37,173 nt of DNA from Silvibacterium sp. (GCA_030037215.1 JASHRS010000293.1:1-37173); one strand, 5' to 3'; shown: positions 7,793-15,694, numbered from the stretch's first letter. Notes: a model not told the origin generated them from the letters alone. Translations and numbers: made by a program.

Positions 7793-9222
7793 GCATTCGT
7801 GTAGGAGACGCAGCCGAGGCTCCGCCGTTTCAGAAAGCTGTGCTCACGCTGCTTGGCGATACACAATTGCGCCAAAATGTGCGCCACGCTACCGATGTAA
7901 TTACCCAGAAGCGCGCGCAGGTTGTGGCTGAGCAGACGGATTGGCAGGAACTGCGCTCCGCTGCCAGTGCGATCAAGACGCATGTTCTTCAATATCTTGA
8001 CCAGTACCTTTCTCAATTTGAAGCTGCATGCACTGCTGCAGGCGGTCACGTATATTGGGCCACCGATGCGGACGAAGCCAACAGAATCATCGTCGACTTG
8101 GTGCAGCAGCACGGCAGCCGTGAAGTTATCAAGGTCAAGACGATGACATCCGATGAAATCGGCCTAAATAGGGCGCTTGAGGACAGCGGCATTCATCCGC
8201 ACGAAACTGATCTCGCCGACATGATTATCCAACTCGGCAACGATAAGCCATCGCACATCGTTGTGCCCGCGCTGCATAAAAATCGTCAGCAGGTACGCGA
8301 GATTTTTATGCAGAAAATGGGACTCAGGGAATTAGGTGACAACCCCGAGGATCTTACTGCTGCGGCGCGACAGTATCTTCGCGAGAAATTTCTTAACGTA
8401 AAAGCCGGCATCAGCGGAGCCAACTTTCTGATCGCGGAAACTGGAGGTGTTTGCGTTGTCGAGTCGGAGGGCAACGGGCGCATGTGTGTCACGCTGCCAG
8501 ACACTCTGATTGTCCTTGCCGGAATTGAAAAGGTTATTCCATCTTTCCGCGACCTCGAGGTCTTTTTGCAGCTGCTGCCTCGCTCGGCGACTGGCGAGCG
8601 GATGAATCCGTACAACACGATCTGGACAGGTACGCAGAGCAGCGAAGGCCCACAGCAACTTCACGTTGTCCTGCTGGACAATGGGCGAACGCGCGTTCTT
8701 GCTGATAGGGAAGGGCGGCAAACGCTGCACTGTATCCGCTGCGGGGCCTGCCTAAACACGTGCCCAGTTTACCGGCAGACTGGCGGCCATGCTTACGGCT
8801 CGATATATGCCGGACCGATTGGGGCCATCTTAACGCCGCAGCTCTTCGAAATGAAGCATGCCCAGTCACTGCCCTATGCTTCGTCTCTCTGCGGAGCTTG
8901 CTATGAGGTCTGCCCGGTCAAGATCAATATTCCTGAAGTTCTGATTCATCTGCGAGGGCGCGTGGTACGCGAACAGCGCGCCAGCGCGAGTCTTGAGGGG
9001 ATTGCGATGAAGGTAATGTCACGAATCTTTTCCAGCCGCCGGCGCTTCGAAGCTGCGCAACGCCTTGGGAAGCTTGCACAGTGGCCCTTTGTTTCTAATG
9101 GATGGATTACCAGCCTGCCGGGAGAACTTGGAAACTGGACTACGGCACGTGATCTTCGCCCTATGCCAAAGCAGAGTTTTCGCGATTGGTGGCGCGAACG
9201 CGAAAAAGGGAAACAGTCATGA
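7789..9222 (+). CDS. lldF: L-lactate oxidation iron-sulfur protein LutB/LldF
   Basis: 477 residues. The N-terminal part is the LutB/LutC-type fold (DUF162), with EVIKVKTMTSDEIGLN and GISGANFLIAETGG. Near residues 313-327 comes a ferredoxin-like cluster, CIRCGACLNTCPVY, and near residue 367 a second, CGACYEVCPVKI, consistent with two 4Fe-4S centres. It is the electron-carrying subunit of the LutABC/LldEFG lactate-utilisation complex. It overlaps lldE and lldG by four bases each (ATGA), so the three are tightly coupled. No LldR/LutR regulator or lactate permease gene lies beside it, which fits lactate arising inside the cell from fucose. Confidence 0.95.
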   Translation: MSIRVGDAAEAPPFQKAVLTLLGDTQLRQNVRHATDVITQKRAQVVAEQTDWQELRSAASAIKTHVLQYLDQYLSQFEAACTAAGGHVYWATDADEANRIIVDLVQQHGSREVIKVKTMTSDEIGLNRALEDSGIHPHETDLADMIIQLGNDKPSHIVVPALHKNRQQVREIFMQKMGLRELGDNPEDLTAAARQYLREKFLNVKAGISGANFLIAETGGVCVVESEGNGRMCVTLPDTLIVLAGIEKVIPSFRDLEVFLQLLPRSATGERMNPYNTIWTGTQSSEGPQQLHVVLLDNGRTRVLADREGRQTLHCIRCGACLNTCPVYRQTGGHAYGSIYAGPIGAILTPQLFEMKHAQSLPYASSLCGACYEVCPVKINIPEVLIHLRGRVVREQRASASLEGIAMKVMSRIFSSRRRFEAAQRLGKLAQWPFVSNGWITSLPGELGNWTTARDLRPMPKQSFRDWWREREKGKQS

Positions 9223-9860
9223 CGGAGATACACAGCGCTGCGCGCGCCGCGATCTTTAGCCGCATCCGCGAAGCCAACTCGACAATAAACGCGGCAATGC
9301 GCACTGCCGGCTACCAAAATATCCAACGCGAGTATCAGCAGTCGGCAAGCATGAGCCGTGAAACAATTGTCAGAACATTTGCGGAGCGCCTGCATGAGTA
9401 TGACGCAAACGTATACGAATCGACACCAACGGCGGTTAGTTCGATCATTGCCCAATTGCTTGCTGCGTACGGCCAACGATCGGCAATTGTAGCGAAGGAC
9501 GTTCCGCGAGAATGGCTTCCGAAAGACTTAAATTGGAAGAAAGAAGCGGAGGCGAGCATTGGGGATTTCGACAAAGCAGAAGACGCAATCATCGTGTGCG
9601 AAACCGCGATTGCTCATACTGGGACCATAGTACTGAGAGATTCGCGGAGACTCTCGCTGCTGCCGGATCGATTGCTCTGTGTGGTTCGGGAGCGTCAGAT
9701 CGTCGAAACCGTCCCGGAAGCGATCAAGCGTCTGCAACCATTTGCAGCCGATGCGCTCACATTCATCTCCGGCCCCTCAGCCACGGCAGACATTGAGATG
9801 ACTCGAATCCGCGGCGTGCATGGACCGCGCATTCTGGATATCATCATCGTTCGTGACTAA
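9219..9860 (+). CDS. lldG: L-lactate oxidation protein LutC/LldG
   Basis: 213 residues of the LutC/YkgG (DUF162/LUD) family. Features are the ALTFISGPSATADIEMTRIRGVHGPR segment that ends this family (shown here in part: SGPSATADIE, then RGVHGPR) and a CETAIAHTGTIVL stretch. It completes the LutABC/LldEFG set. I chose ATG 9219, which overlaps the lldF stop as ATGA; a start 33 bases earlier would lie inside lldF and lacks family support. Its TAA ends at 9860 and the L-fuconate dehydratase stop on the opposite strand begins at 9861, so there is no room between them for an intrinsic terminator. Confidence 0.94.
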   Translation: MTEIHSAARAAIFSRIREANSTINAAMRTAGYQNIQREYQQSASMSRETIVRTFAERLHEYDANVYESTPTAVSSIIAQLLAAYGQRSAIVAKDVPREWLPKDLNWKKEAEASIGDFDKAEDAIIVCETAIAHTGTIVLRDSRRLSLLPDRLLCVVRERQIVETVPEAIKRLQPFAADALTFISGPSATADIEMTRIRGVHGPRILDIIIVRD

Positions 9861-11159
9861 TTACTTTTCTGACCAAACAGGTCCATCTGGATAGCTGTAA
9901 TTGAGTAAGGTGCCCGGATATATCTCCGCACTGTAGCCGGGTTTTTGCGGCAGAGTATAGTGGGCATTGCGAATCCTAACCGGATCAACGAAGTGCTCGT
10001 GCAGATGGTCGACATATTCGGTTACTCGGTTCTCGAGTGTTGCCGACACGCGCAGATAATCGAATGCAGAAAGATGTTGCACGTACTCGCATAATCCAAC
10101 ACCTCCGGCGTGTGGACATATAGGAATGTTGAATTTTGCGGCCATCAAGATCACGGCAAGATTTTCATTCACACCGGCAAGGCGGCAGCTGTCGATCTGG
10201 CAGACGTCGATTGCATCGGCCTGCATCAACTGCTTGAACATAACGCGGTTGTGGCAGTGTTCCCCGGTCGCAATACGTATTCCGGTTTCGCGACGTATGC
10301 GCGCATGACCGAGGATGTCGTCAGGGCTTGTAGGCTCTTCCATCCACCAGGGATTTACATCTGCTAAAGCCCGCGTACGTTCGATCGCTTCTCGAACATC
10401 CCACATTTGATTCGCATCCATCATCAACTTATTAACGGAGCCAATTCTGTCACGTACCAGCCGCGCGCGGCGCAAATCGTCCTCGAGGCGGCCGCCTACC
10501 TTCAGCTTGAAATGAGTCCAACCTTCGGCCAGCGCTTCATCGCACAGCCGCACGATCTTCTCATCGCTGAAACCGAACCATCCAACCGACGTGGTGTAGG
10601 CGGGATATCCGGCCTGCTCTAGTTGTGTCAGACGCTCTTCCATGCCACTCCTGCGTTCGCGCAGCAATTGCAGCGCTTCATCGGGTGTCAGCACGTCGGT
10701 GATGTAACGGAAGTCGATCGTACGAACAATCTCTTCCGGCGCCATTTCGGCGAGCAACTTCCACAAAGGCTTGCCTTCAATGCGCGCGTATAAGTCCCAT
10801 ATGGCATTGATGAGCGCACCGGTTGCGAGATGGATAACACCCTTTTCAGGCCCAAGCCAGCGAAACTGGCTGTCAGACGTGAGTTGCCGGTAGAAAGCGC
10901 CAAGGTCGTCCGTGATGGAGGAAAAGTCGCGATTGACAACGAACCGGGTGAGGTAGCGGAGCGCCTCGACGCAGAGTTCGGTCCCGCGGCCAAGCGTAAA
11001 GGTAAGGCCATAGCCTTTGGGCCCGTGGTTCGTTTCGAGTATGCAGTAAGCGGCCGAATAATCGGGGTCTACATTCACCGCATCGGAGCCAATGCTTTCT
11101 CTGGAAGTGGGAAAGCGCAAATCGATGACACGCGCATTGATGATTTTCAAGTTACTCAA
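9861..11159 (-). CDS. L-fuconate dehydratase
   Basis: 432 residues of the enolase superfamily (mandelate-racemase subgroup). The opening RVIDLRFPTSRESIGSDAVN and DPDYSAAY are typical of L-fuconate dehydratase. Catalytic and metal residues are all seen: Lys218 and Lys220 in FKLKVGG, Asp248 in MMDANQMWD, Glu274 in WWMEEPTSP, Glu300 in ATGEH, Asp323, and His350 in CPHAGGVGL. These agree within one position with the residues known from the Xanthomonas enzyme. It removes water from L-fuconate to give 2-keto-3-deoxy-L-fuconate and needs Mg2+. The start is TTG 11159. It is the last gene of a leftward operon behind an iclR and a solute-binding-protein gene, and converges on lldG with no gap. Confidence 0.95.
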   Translation of the reverse strand: MSNLKIINARVIDLRFPTSRESIGSDAVNVDPDYSAAYCILETNHGPKGYGLTFTLGRGTELCVEALRYLTRFVVNRDFSSITDDLGAFYRQLTSDSQFRWLGPEKGVIHLATGALINAIWDLYARIEGKPLWKLLAEMAPEEIVRTIDFRYITDVLTPDEALQLLRERRSGMEERLTQLEQAGYPAYTTSVGWFGFSDEKIVRLCDEALAEGWTHFKLKVGGRLEDDLRRARLVRDRIGSVNKLMMDANQMWDVREAIERTRALADVNPWWMEEPTSPDDILGHARIRRETGIRIATGEHCHNRVMFKQLMQADAIDVCQIDSCRLAGVNENLAVILMAAKFNIPICPHAGGVGLCEYVQHLSAFDYLRVSATLENRVTEYVDHLHEHFVDPVRIRNAHYTLPQKPGYSAEIYPGTLLNYSYPDGPVWSEK

Positions 11160-11194
11160 AAGAGGGTTCTCTTTTCTGTTACGGTGCGACAGGC

Positions 11195-11218
11195 AGGGTT
11201 CGCAAGCGGCGAAGCCCT
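11195..11218 (-). promoter_or_regulatory. Intercistronic hairpin between the binding-protein gene and fuconate dehydratase gene
   Basis: AGGGTTCGC (11195-11203) pairs with GCGAA-G-CCCT (11209-11218), giving nine base pairs with one bulged base and a five-base loop. It lies in the 71-bp gap between two leftward genes. No T-run follows on the minus strand, so it looks more like an mRNA-stability or attenuation element than a terminator. The function is inferred. Confidence 0.35.
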
Positions 11219-11230
11219 CGTCGGCTCGGT

Positions 11231-12463
11231 CTATTGAAATGTAATCTTCCGCGCAGCGATCTGCTGCTGGGCCGTCTTCAGAATTTTGGCCGAAGACTCG
11301 TTAGTGGTCAGGGCCAAGGTCATTATTTCATTCACAAGTGCAGCAAACGCAGGCAGGTTTCGGCTCCTTGGCAACCTGCGCGCTCCAAGGGAAATCTCTT
11401 CAATCTTCATGTAAGCGGGAGCTTGCTTCCGTACCTCAGGATCACGCCATGTAGAAAGACGCACACCAACAGTCCCGTGCTTCACAATTCCCTTGTCGAG
11501 CCCGGGTTGCATCAGAAAGTGCAAAAAATCGAATGCAGTCTGCTTGTGTTTTGAACCTGAGCCGATGCCCAGTGTCCAGAAGACGGAAAGAGATACGGCA
11601 GGAACTCCTTCTAGAGTGGGGATGGGCGCGATTGCAACTCTGCCGTTCAATGCCGAACCGGGGCGATCACAGCGCGCAGCAAAGCCGAACCAGTTGACCA
11701 TCATGGCAACGGCTCCAGAAAGAAAGGCGTCGCCTGAACGCGTGGAGTCGAGCTCTTCAGCGCCCGGATAGCACATGGAAGCGTCGCGGATGGTATCGCG
11801 ATAAAAATCCAGAGCTGCAATTGCTTCCGGTGTATCCAGCAGCGCGTTGCCTTGACTGTCTTCGAGTTCGCCGCCACGACTCCAAAGCTGAAGGGCAAAG
11901 TCGTAGAGCGTGTTATGGCCATCGGGAAATGCGGCGAACATCGTGCCATAGAGGTTCTTCTCTGGTCTGGTGAAGAATCGCGCGATGTCCGCGAATTGTA
12001 GCCAGGTGACAGGTGGAGCCAAGATATAACCGTATTGAGCCCGAAACGCTTCCTGCTCCATGCCATCCTCGAACAGGTCACGCCTATAAATCAGGCATTC
12101 CGGGCCATCGTGCCATGGAAGCGTATAGAGTTTTCCCTCAAAATAAAGGGGCTCCACAATTGAGCGGGCCCACCCATGCGGCCATTCGGGTATTGGTTTA
12201 TCGCGGAGATAAGGTGCAAGGTCTTCAACCGTTCTATTCTGAATGGCTTCCGTGAGCCAGTCCGTGACAATATAGCCGATGTCCCATTTGCCTGAACTCA
12301 AGCCGTCATACTTGAACAGTTCCGCATGAAGATCGTGCAGGTCGAGTGGGACAGCTTCGAGCGACACATCAGGGTGCAAGTCACGATAAAGAGCAATTTG
12401 CTCTGCAAGGGCATCTTCAAAATCGGTGAATTTGCGAACAGCTACGCGCAGGGTCTCAGGCAC
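11231..12463 (-). CDS. Family 1 extracellular solute-binding protein homologue without signal peptide
   Basis: 410 residues resembling sugar-binding proteins of carbohydrate ABC transporters: GKWDIGYIVTDWL near the N-terminus, PWHDGPECLIYRRDLFE, LYGTMFAAFPDG, an FLSGAVAMMVNWFG segment and KQTAFDFLHFLMQP. Unlike true periplasmic binding proteins it begins MPETLRVAVRKFTDF, directly at the first beta strand, with no signal peptide, lipobox or membrane segment. The start is fixed: GTG 12463 has GGGAG seven bases upstream and the preceding in-frame stop is the TAA of iclR only 12 bp away. No ABC permease or ATPase gene is nearby. It may be a cytoplasmic sugar sensor or carrier. A transport role would need an unconventional export route. 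Family assignment is good, function is open. Confidence 0.85.
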   Translation of the reverse strand: MPETLRVAVRKFTDFEDALAEQIALYRDLHPDVSLEAVPLDLHDLHAELFKYDGLSSGKWDIGYIVTDWLTEAIQNRTVEDLAPYLRDKPIPEWPHGWARSIVEPLYFEGKLYTLPWHDGPECLIYRRDLFEDGMEQEAFRAQYGYILAPPVTWLQFADIARFFTRPEKNLYGTMFAAFPDGHNTLYDFALQLWSRGGELEDSQGNALLDTPEAIAALDFYRDTIRDASMCYPGAEELDSTRSGDAFLSGAVAMMVNWFGFAARCDRPGSALNGRVAIAPIPTLEGVPAVSLSVFWTLGIGSGSKHKQTAFDFLHFLMQPGLDKGIVKHGTVGVRLSTWRDPEVRKQAPAYMKIEEISLGARRLPRSRNLPAFAALVNEIMTLALTTNESSAKILKTAQQQIAARKITFQ

Positions 12464-12475
12464 TTCGGTTCTCCC

Positions 12476-13321
12476 TTATGCGTGGGTACTCGCTTTGCGC
12501 TTGCGTCCAGCTACTGGCAAAGCTGTTGACTTGTGGCCGATGCGTGTCGATAGTTCCTGCGCGGCCTTGAGTATAGTTTTCCCAATCAATTGGAATCGGC
12601 CTGGAGTAATGCGGGATGACGGGCCGGAGACACTGATCGCAGCAACAGCATGGCTCTCCGGGTTAAGAATAGGAGCGGAGATACAACGTATGCCATCTTC
12701 AATTTCTTCGTCGTCAATCGCGTAGCCGCGATCCCGGATGCGTTCCAGCTCACGCTTCAAACTAAGGATGCTTGTAATCGTATTTTTCGTCCTTGCCTCC
12801 ATGCGGCACCCGGCAAGAATCTGATCAACTTCTGCATCGGAAGAGAAGGCCAGCATTGCCTTTCCAAGAGCAGTGCAATAGACGGGGTTGCGAGCGCCCA
12901 GTTTCGAGCCCATTGTGAGCGAGCGCTGAGCTTCGACTCGCTCAATGTAAAGGACCTCAGCACGATCACGGAGCGCCAGATGCACAGTTTCTCCAACTTC
13001 AAATGCGATATGAGTCATTACGGGGCGTGCTTCCTCGCGAATGTTTAGATTGTCGAGCGCATGGCAGCCCAGATCGTAGAGATGAAGGCCGAGGCGGTAG
13101 CGATTCGACTCCGGGCCTCTCCGGAGCAGACCACGGCTCTCGAGCATCTGAGCAATGCGATGTGTCGTGGTCTTATGAAGCTTCATCGCCGATGACAATT
13201 CTGGCAGTGCAGCCTCTCCATTGCTTTGTCTGCCAATGAACTCCAGGATATTGATTGCACGGTCCAGCACCTGCACCTTATATGGCGGACGTTTCGATTG
13301 CCTGGACGCGCGTTTCATCAT
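12476..13321 (-). CDS. IclR-family transcriptional regulator (facing kduD)
   Basis: 281 residues: an N-terminal winged HTH (about residues 15-80, with LHKTTTHRIAQMLESRGLL) and an IclR effector domain with YCTALGKAMLAF, GYAIDDEEIEDGIRC and AISVSGPSSRIT. It is divergent from kduD across a 187-bp region with several palindromes, the usual arrangement for a local regulator, so control of the uronate operon is likely. Its stop is 12 bp before the solute-binding-protein homologue, which lies in the same reading frame, so the two are probably co-transcribed and translationally coupled. The fuconate dehydratase gene follows. KdgR-like IclR proteins sense 2-keto-3-deoxygluconate; a similar effector is possible here but not shown. 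Confidence 0.92.
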   Translation of the reverse strand: MMKRASRQSKRPPYKVQVLDRAINILEFIGRQSNGEAALPELSSAMKLHKTTTHRIAQMLESRGLLRRGPESNRYRLGLHLYDLGCHALDNLNIREEARPVMTHIAFEVGETVHLALRDRAEVLYIERVEAQRSLTMGSKLGARNPVYCTALGKAMLAFSSDAEVDQILAGCRMEARTKNTITSILSLKRELERIRDRGYAIDDEEIEDGIRCISAPILNPESHAVAAISVSGPSSRITPGRFQLIGKTILKAAQELSTRIGHKSTALPVAGRKRKASTHA

Positions 13322-13385
13322 GCGAAGATTAACACAAAGCCTACGAAGAGGACTTGACAGAGATCGCTTTCAATGCAGAGAATAG

Positions 13386-13465
13386 CCGACTGTGTCCCAG
13401 TCGGAGAATCACCGTACCGCAATGCGGTACGAGACCGCCACGATGAGAACCACAGGAAAACTGTG
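13386..13465. promoter_or_regulatory. Cluster of three inverted repeats in the iclR/kduD divergent region
   Basis: Three perfect inverted repeats sit in 80 bp: CCGACTG-TGTCC-CAGTCGG at 13386-13404, CGTACCGCA-A-TGCGGTACG at 13413-13431, and CACAG-GAAAA-CTGTG at 13451-13465. The middle one is a 19-bp palindrome. They lie between the start of iclR and the start of kduD, where operators for a divergent regulator belong. Terminators are unlikely here because both flanking genes start at this region. Confidence 0.55.
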
Positions 13466-13508
13466 ACGAACACCGGCACCGGAGCGGGCGTACCAGCTAG
13501 ATAAAAGA

Positions 13509-14273
13509 ATGGGGATATTGGAGCAGTTTCGTCTGGATGGAAAGGTTGCACTCGTTACCGGGTCGGCTAGCGGCCTTGGAGCTGCGATTGCGCTTGCTCT
13601 TGCTGATGCCGGGGCATCCGTAGCGTGCCACGGCAACCGTCGTCCGGCAGACGAGACCAGTGACAAGATTCGTTCCATGGGGCGCACTTCTCAGAGTTTT
13701 GCGGCAGACCTGGCCGCTCTCGATGGCGCTCAAGCCCTCTATCAGTCGGTCTCGTCAGCGATGGGCGCTCCGGACATTCTGGTGAACAATGCCGGAACCA
13801 TTTATCGCCAGGCGGCCGAAGACTATGACTTGCAGGAATGGATGAAGGTTCTGCAGGTCAATCTGAACAGTGTATTTCGATTATGTCAGCTTGCCGGCCA
13901 CAAAATGCTTGAGCGCAGGCACGGGAAAATCATCAACATTGCATCTTTGCTCTCATTTCAGGGAGGTATTCGCGTACCGGCATATGCCGCATCGAAGGGA
14001 GGCATTGCACAGCTTACGAAGGCTCTGGCAAATGAATGGGCAGGGCACAATGTGCAGGTGAATGCGATCGCGCCGGGATATTTTCGCACGACAAATACGT
14101 CTGCTTTGCAAAAGGATGAAGTCAGGAATCGCCAGATACTGGAGAGAATCCCAGCAGGACGCTGGGGCGAGCCTGAGGATATTGCCGGCGCGGCGGTTTT
14201 TCTTGCATCTCAGGCAAGCGACTATATCAATGGCGAGGTTCTGGTAGTCGATGGCGGCTGGATGGCTCGCTAA
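13509..14273 (+). CDS. kduD: 2-dehydro-3-deoxy-D-gluconate 5-dehydrogenase (KduD)
   Basis: 254 residues, SDR family, resembling E. coli KduD throughout: TGSASGLG cofactor motif, NNAGTIYR, NIASLLSFQGGIRVPAY, catalytic YAASK, NEWAGHNVQVNAIAPGY, RIPAGRWGEPEDI and VDGGWMAR at the C-terminus. KduD reduces 3-deoxy-D-glycero-2,5-hexodiulosonate, the KduI product, to 2-keto-3-deoxy-D-gluconate with NAD(P)H. It is the first gene of the operon kduD-kdgF-PL5-iclR and is divergent from an iclR gene. The RBS is weak (AAAAGA directly before ATG). The next enzymes of the path, KDG kinase and KDPG aldolase, are not in this window. Confidence 0.95.
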   Translation: MGILEQFRLDGKVALVTGSASGLGAAIALALADAGASVACHGNRRPADETSDKIRSMGRTSQSFAADLAALDGAQALYQSVSSAMGAPDILVNNAGTIYRQAAEDYDLQEWMKVLQVNLNSVFRLCQLAGHKMLERRHGKIINIASLLSFQGGIRVPAYAASKGGIAQLTKALANEWAGHNVQVNAIAPGYFRTTNTSALQKDEVRNRQILERIPAGRWGEPEDIAGAAVFLASQASDYINGEVLVVDGGWMAR

Positions 14274-14290
14274 ATGGAGAATGGCAGCTA

Positions 14291-14638
14291 ATGATAGCTA
14301 AGAACACCAGACTGGTTGCGATGAAAGACAGGAAGGTATTTTCGCCTGAGAGCGGCCTTTCGCGTCAGGTGCTTGCATATAGCAACCAACTGATGCTGGT
14401 GCGCCACATGATGGAAGAGGGGTGGGTAGGTGCGCGACACAGTCATCCACACGAACAACTTGTGTACATCGTAAGTGGTCACATTCGCTTCACCGATGAC
14501 GAAGCAACATTCGACGCACGCACAGGCGACAGCTTCGTCGTCCCAGGTGGAGTTGAGCATCAGGCATGTGCTATTGAAGCGTCCGAAGTTTTAGACGTGT
14601 TTACGCCTTGCCGCGAAGACTATGTGGAGAAGGGATAA
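14291..14638 (+). CDS. kdgF: Cupin, KdgF-like unsaturated-uronate ring-opening protein
   Basis: 115 residues, a single cupin barrel. The metal-binding signature HSHPHEQ lies at residues 50-56, with a second-motif histidine at His90 in PGGVEH. Layout and motifs (GLSRQVLAY, QLMLVRHMMEEG, VYIVSGHIRF, DVFTPCREDY) match KdgF, which speeds conversion of cyclic 4,5-unsaturated uronates from pectin or alginate into the linear 5-keto-4-deoxyuronate used by KduI or DEH reductases. It is 17 bp after kduD and its TAA directly abuts the ATG of the lyase-like gene, so the genes are co-transcribed. A general cupin with another substrate is the alternative, but the neighbours make KdgF the best call. Confidence 0.87.
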   Translation: MIAKNTRLVAMKDRKVFSPESGLSRQVLAYSNQLMLVRHMMEEGWVGARHSHPHEQLVYIVSGHIRFTDDEATFDARTGDSFVVPGGVEHQACAIEASEVLDVFTPCREDYVEKG

Positions 14639-15694
14639 ATGGGTCAATCGAGAATGAATGTCTCTGTGCTGATTGCCGCCACGCTGCTGACTGTTCCAGC
14701 ACATGCGGCTCAGCATCTTCGCTCGCCGTGGGACGGCGAAACTGTAAAGCTGACAGCCGCTCCTTACACCTGCCCGGCAATCGTCCACCTATCGCCTGAC
14801 TTGACGACCAGCGGCTTCTATTCGGACAGCAAATCCTCGATCATTGATCCCGCAAAGTGGAAAGCCTACGTCGCAAGTTCCGGTCCGTATAAGGAGCTTG
14901 GGGCACAAATTGTAGACGCCGCTGACAGCTATCGCACGGCAGGCAGCCGCGACGCGGCGCAATGCGCCCTTGAGAAGATGCAAGCTGCCGCGAAAGACGG
15001 CGTCTTCACTGGGAAGATGTCCTCTAACCAGGCCTATTATGTGCAGGGATGGGTGATCGGAGCGATCGCAATTGCATATCTCAAGGTACGTGACAGCGGA
15101 TTGGCGAGTACGGAGCAAGATCAGAAAATTCTGTCATGGATAGTGAATGTGGTGCACCAAACCATGAATTACTACGACACCAGACGCCAGAAGGGAACGG
15201 GGGATGCAGAAAACAACCATCTGTACTGGGCTGGCGTGGAAGTATCGGCGGCAGGCATTGCCGCGAACGATCGAAAACTCTTCGATTGGGGTATGAATAC
15301 TTACATTGATGGCGTGGCGCAGATACAGCCCGACGGCTCGCTTCCGCTCGAGATGCGGCGGGGACAGCGTGCTCTGCATTACCACTTATATGCCCTTGCG
15401 CCACTGGTCTATCTTGCCGAGTTTGGACAGGACAACGGTCTGAACCTTTACGCGCAAAACAATTATGCAATCAAGCGATTGGCTGAGGTATCTTCACAAG
15501 GCTTGATCGACAACAGTTTCTTCACCAAAGCTACTGGCATCCCGCAGGACGCTCCCAATGGGCCTCCAACGGCGGAAGAAATCAGTTGGGCCAAAATCTA
15601 CAATTCACGGTTTCCTGATCCGACAATCTCAAAGTTGCTGGCTGAAGCGCCTTCGCTCAGCTACATGTATCTCGGAGGGCTGCCTCCAGGTTAA
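14639..15694 (+). CDS. Alginate lyase family protein (PL5-like), exported
   Basis: 351 residues, close in size to Pseudomonas AlgL (about 367). An N-terminal signal peptide (MNVSVLIAATLLTVPAHA, cleavage likely after AHA) directs export. PL5 landmarks are present: ENNHLYWAG with Asn193 and His194, the block LEMRRGQRALHYHLYALAP with Arg241, Arg244 and Tyr248, FDWGMNTYIDGVAQIQPDG and AEFGQDNGLNLYAQNN. In PL5 the Asn/His/Arg/Tyr set abstracts the C5 proton and cleaves polymannuronate by beta-elimination. The product would be unsaturated uronates, which the KdgF-Kdu enzymes accept. The true polymer may be alginate, acetylated exopolysaccharide or a glucuronan. ATG 14639 directly follows the kdgF stop and has GGAGAAGGG upstream. 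Confidence 0.87.
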   Translation: MGQSRMNVSVLIAATLLTVPAHAAQHLRSPWDGETVKLTAAPYTCPAIVHLSPDLTTSGFYSDSKSSIIDPAKWKAYVASSGPYKELGAQIVDAADSYRTAGSRDAAQCALEKMQAAAKDGVFTGKMSSNQAYYVQGWVIGAIAIAYLKVRDSGLASTEQDQKILSWIVNVVHQTMNYYDTRRQKGTGDAENNHLYWAGVEVSAAGIAANDRKLFDWGMNTYIDGVAQIQPDGSLPLEMRRGQRALHYHLYALAPLVYLAEFGQDNGLNLYAQNNYAIKRLAEVSSQGLIDNSFFTKATGIPQDAPNGPPTAEEISWAKIYNSRFPDPTISKLLAEAPSLSYMYLGGLPPG

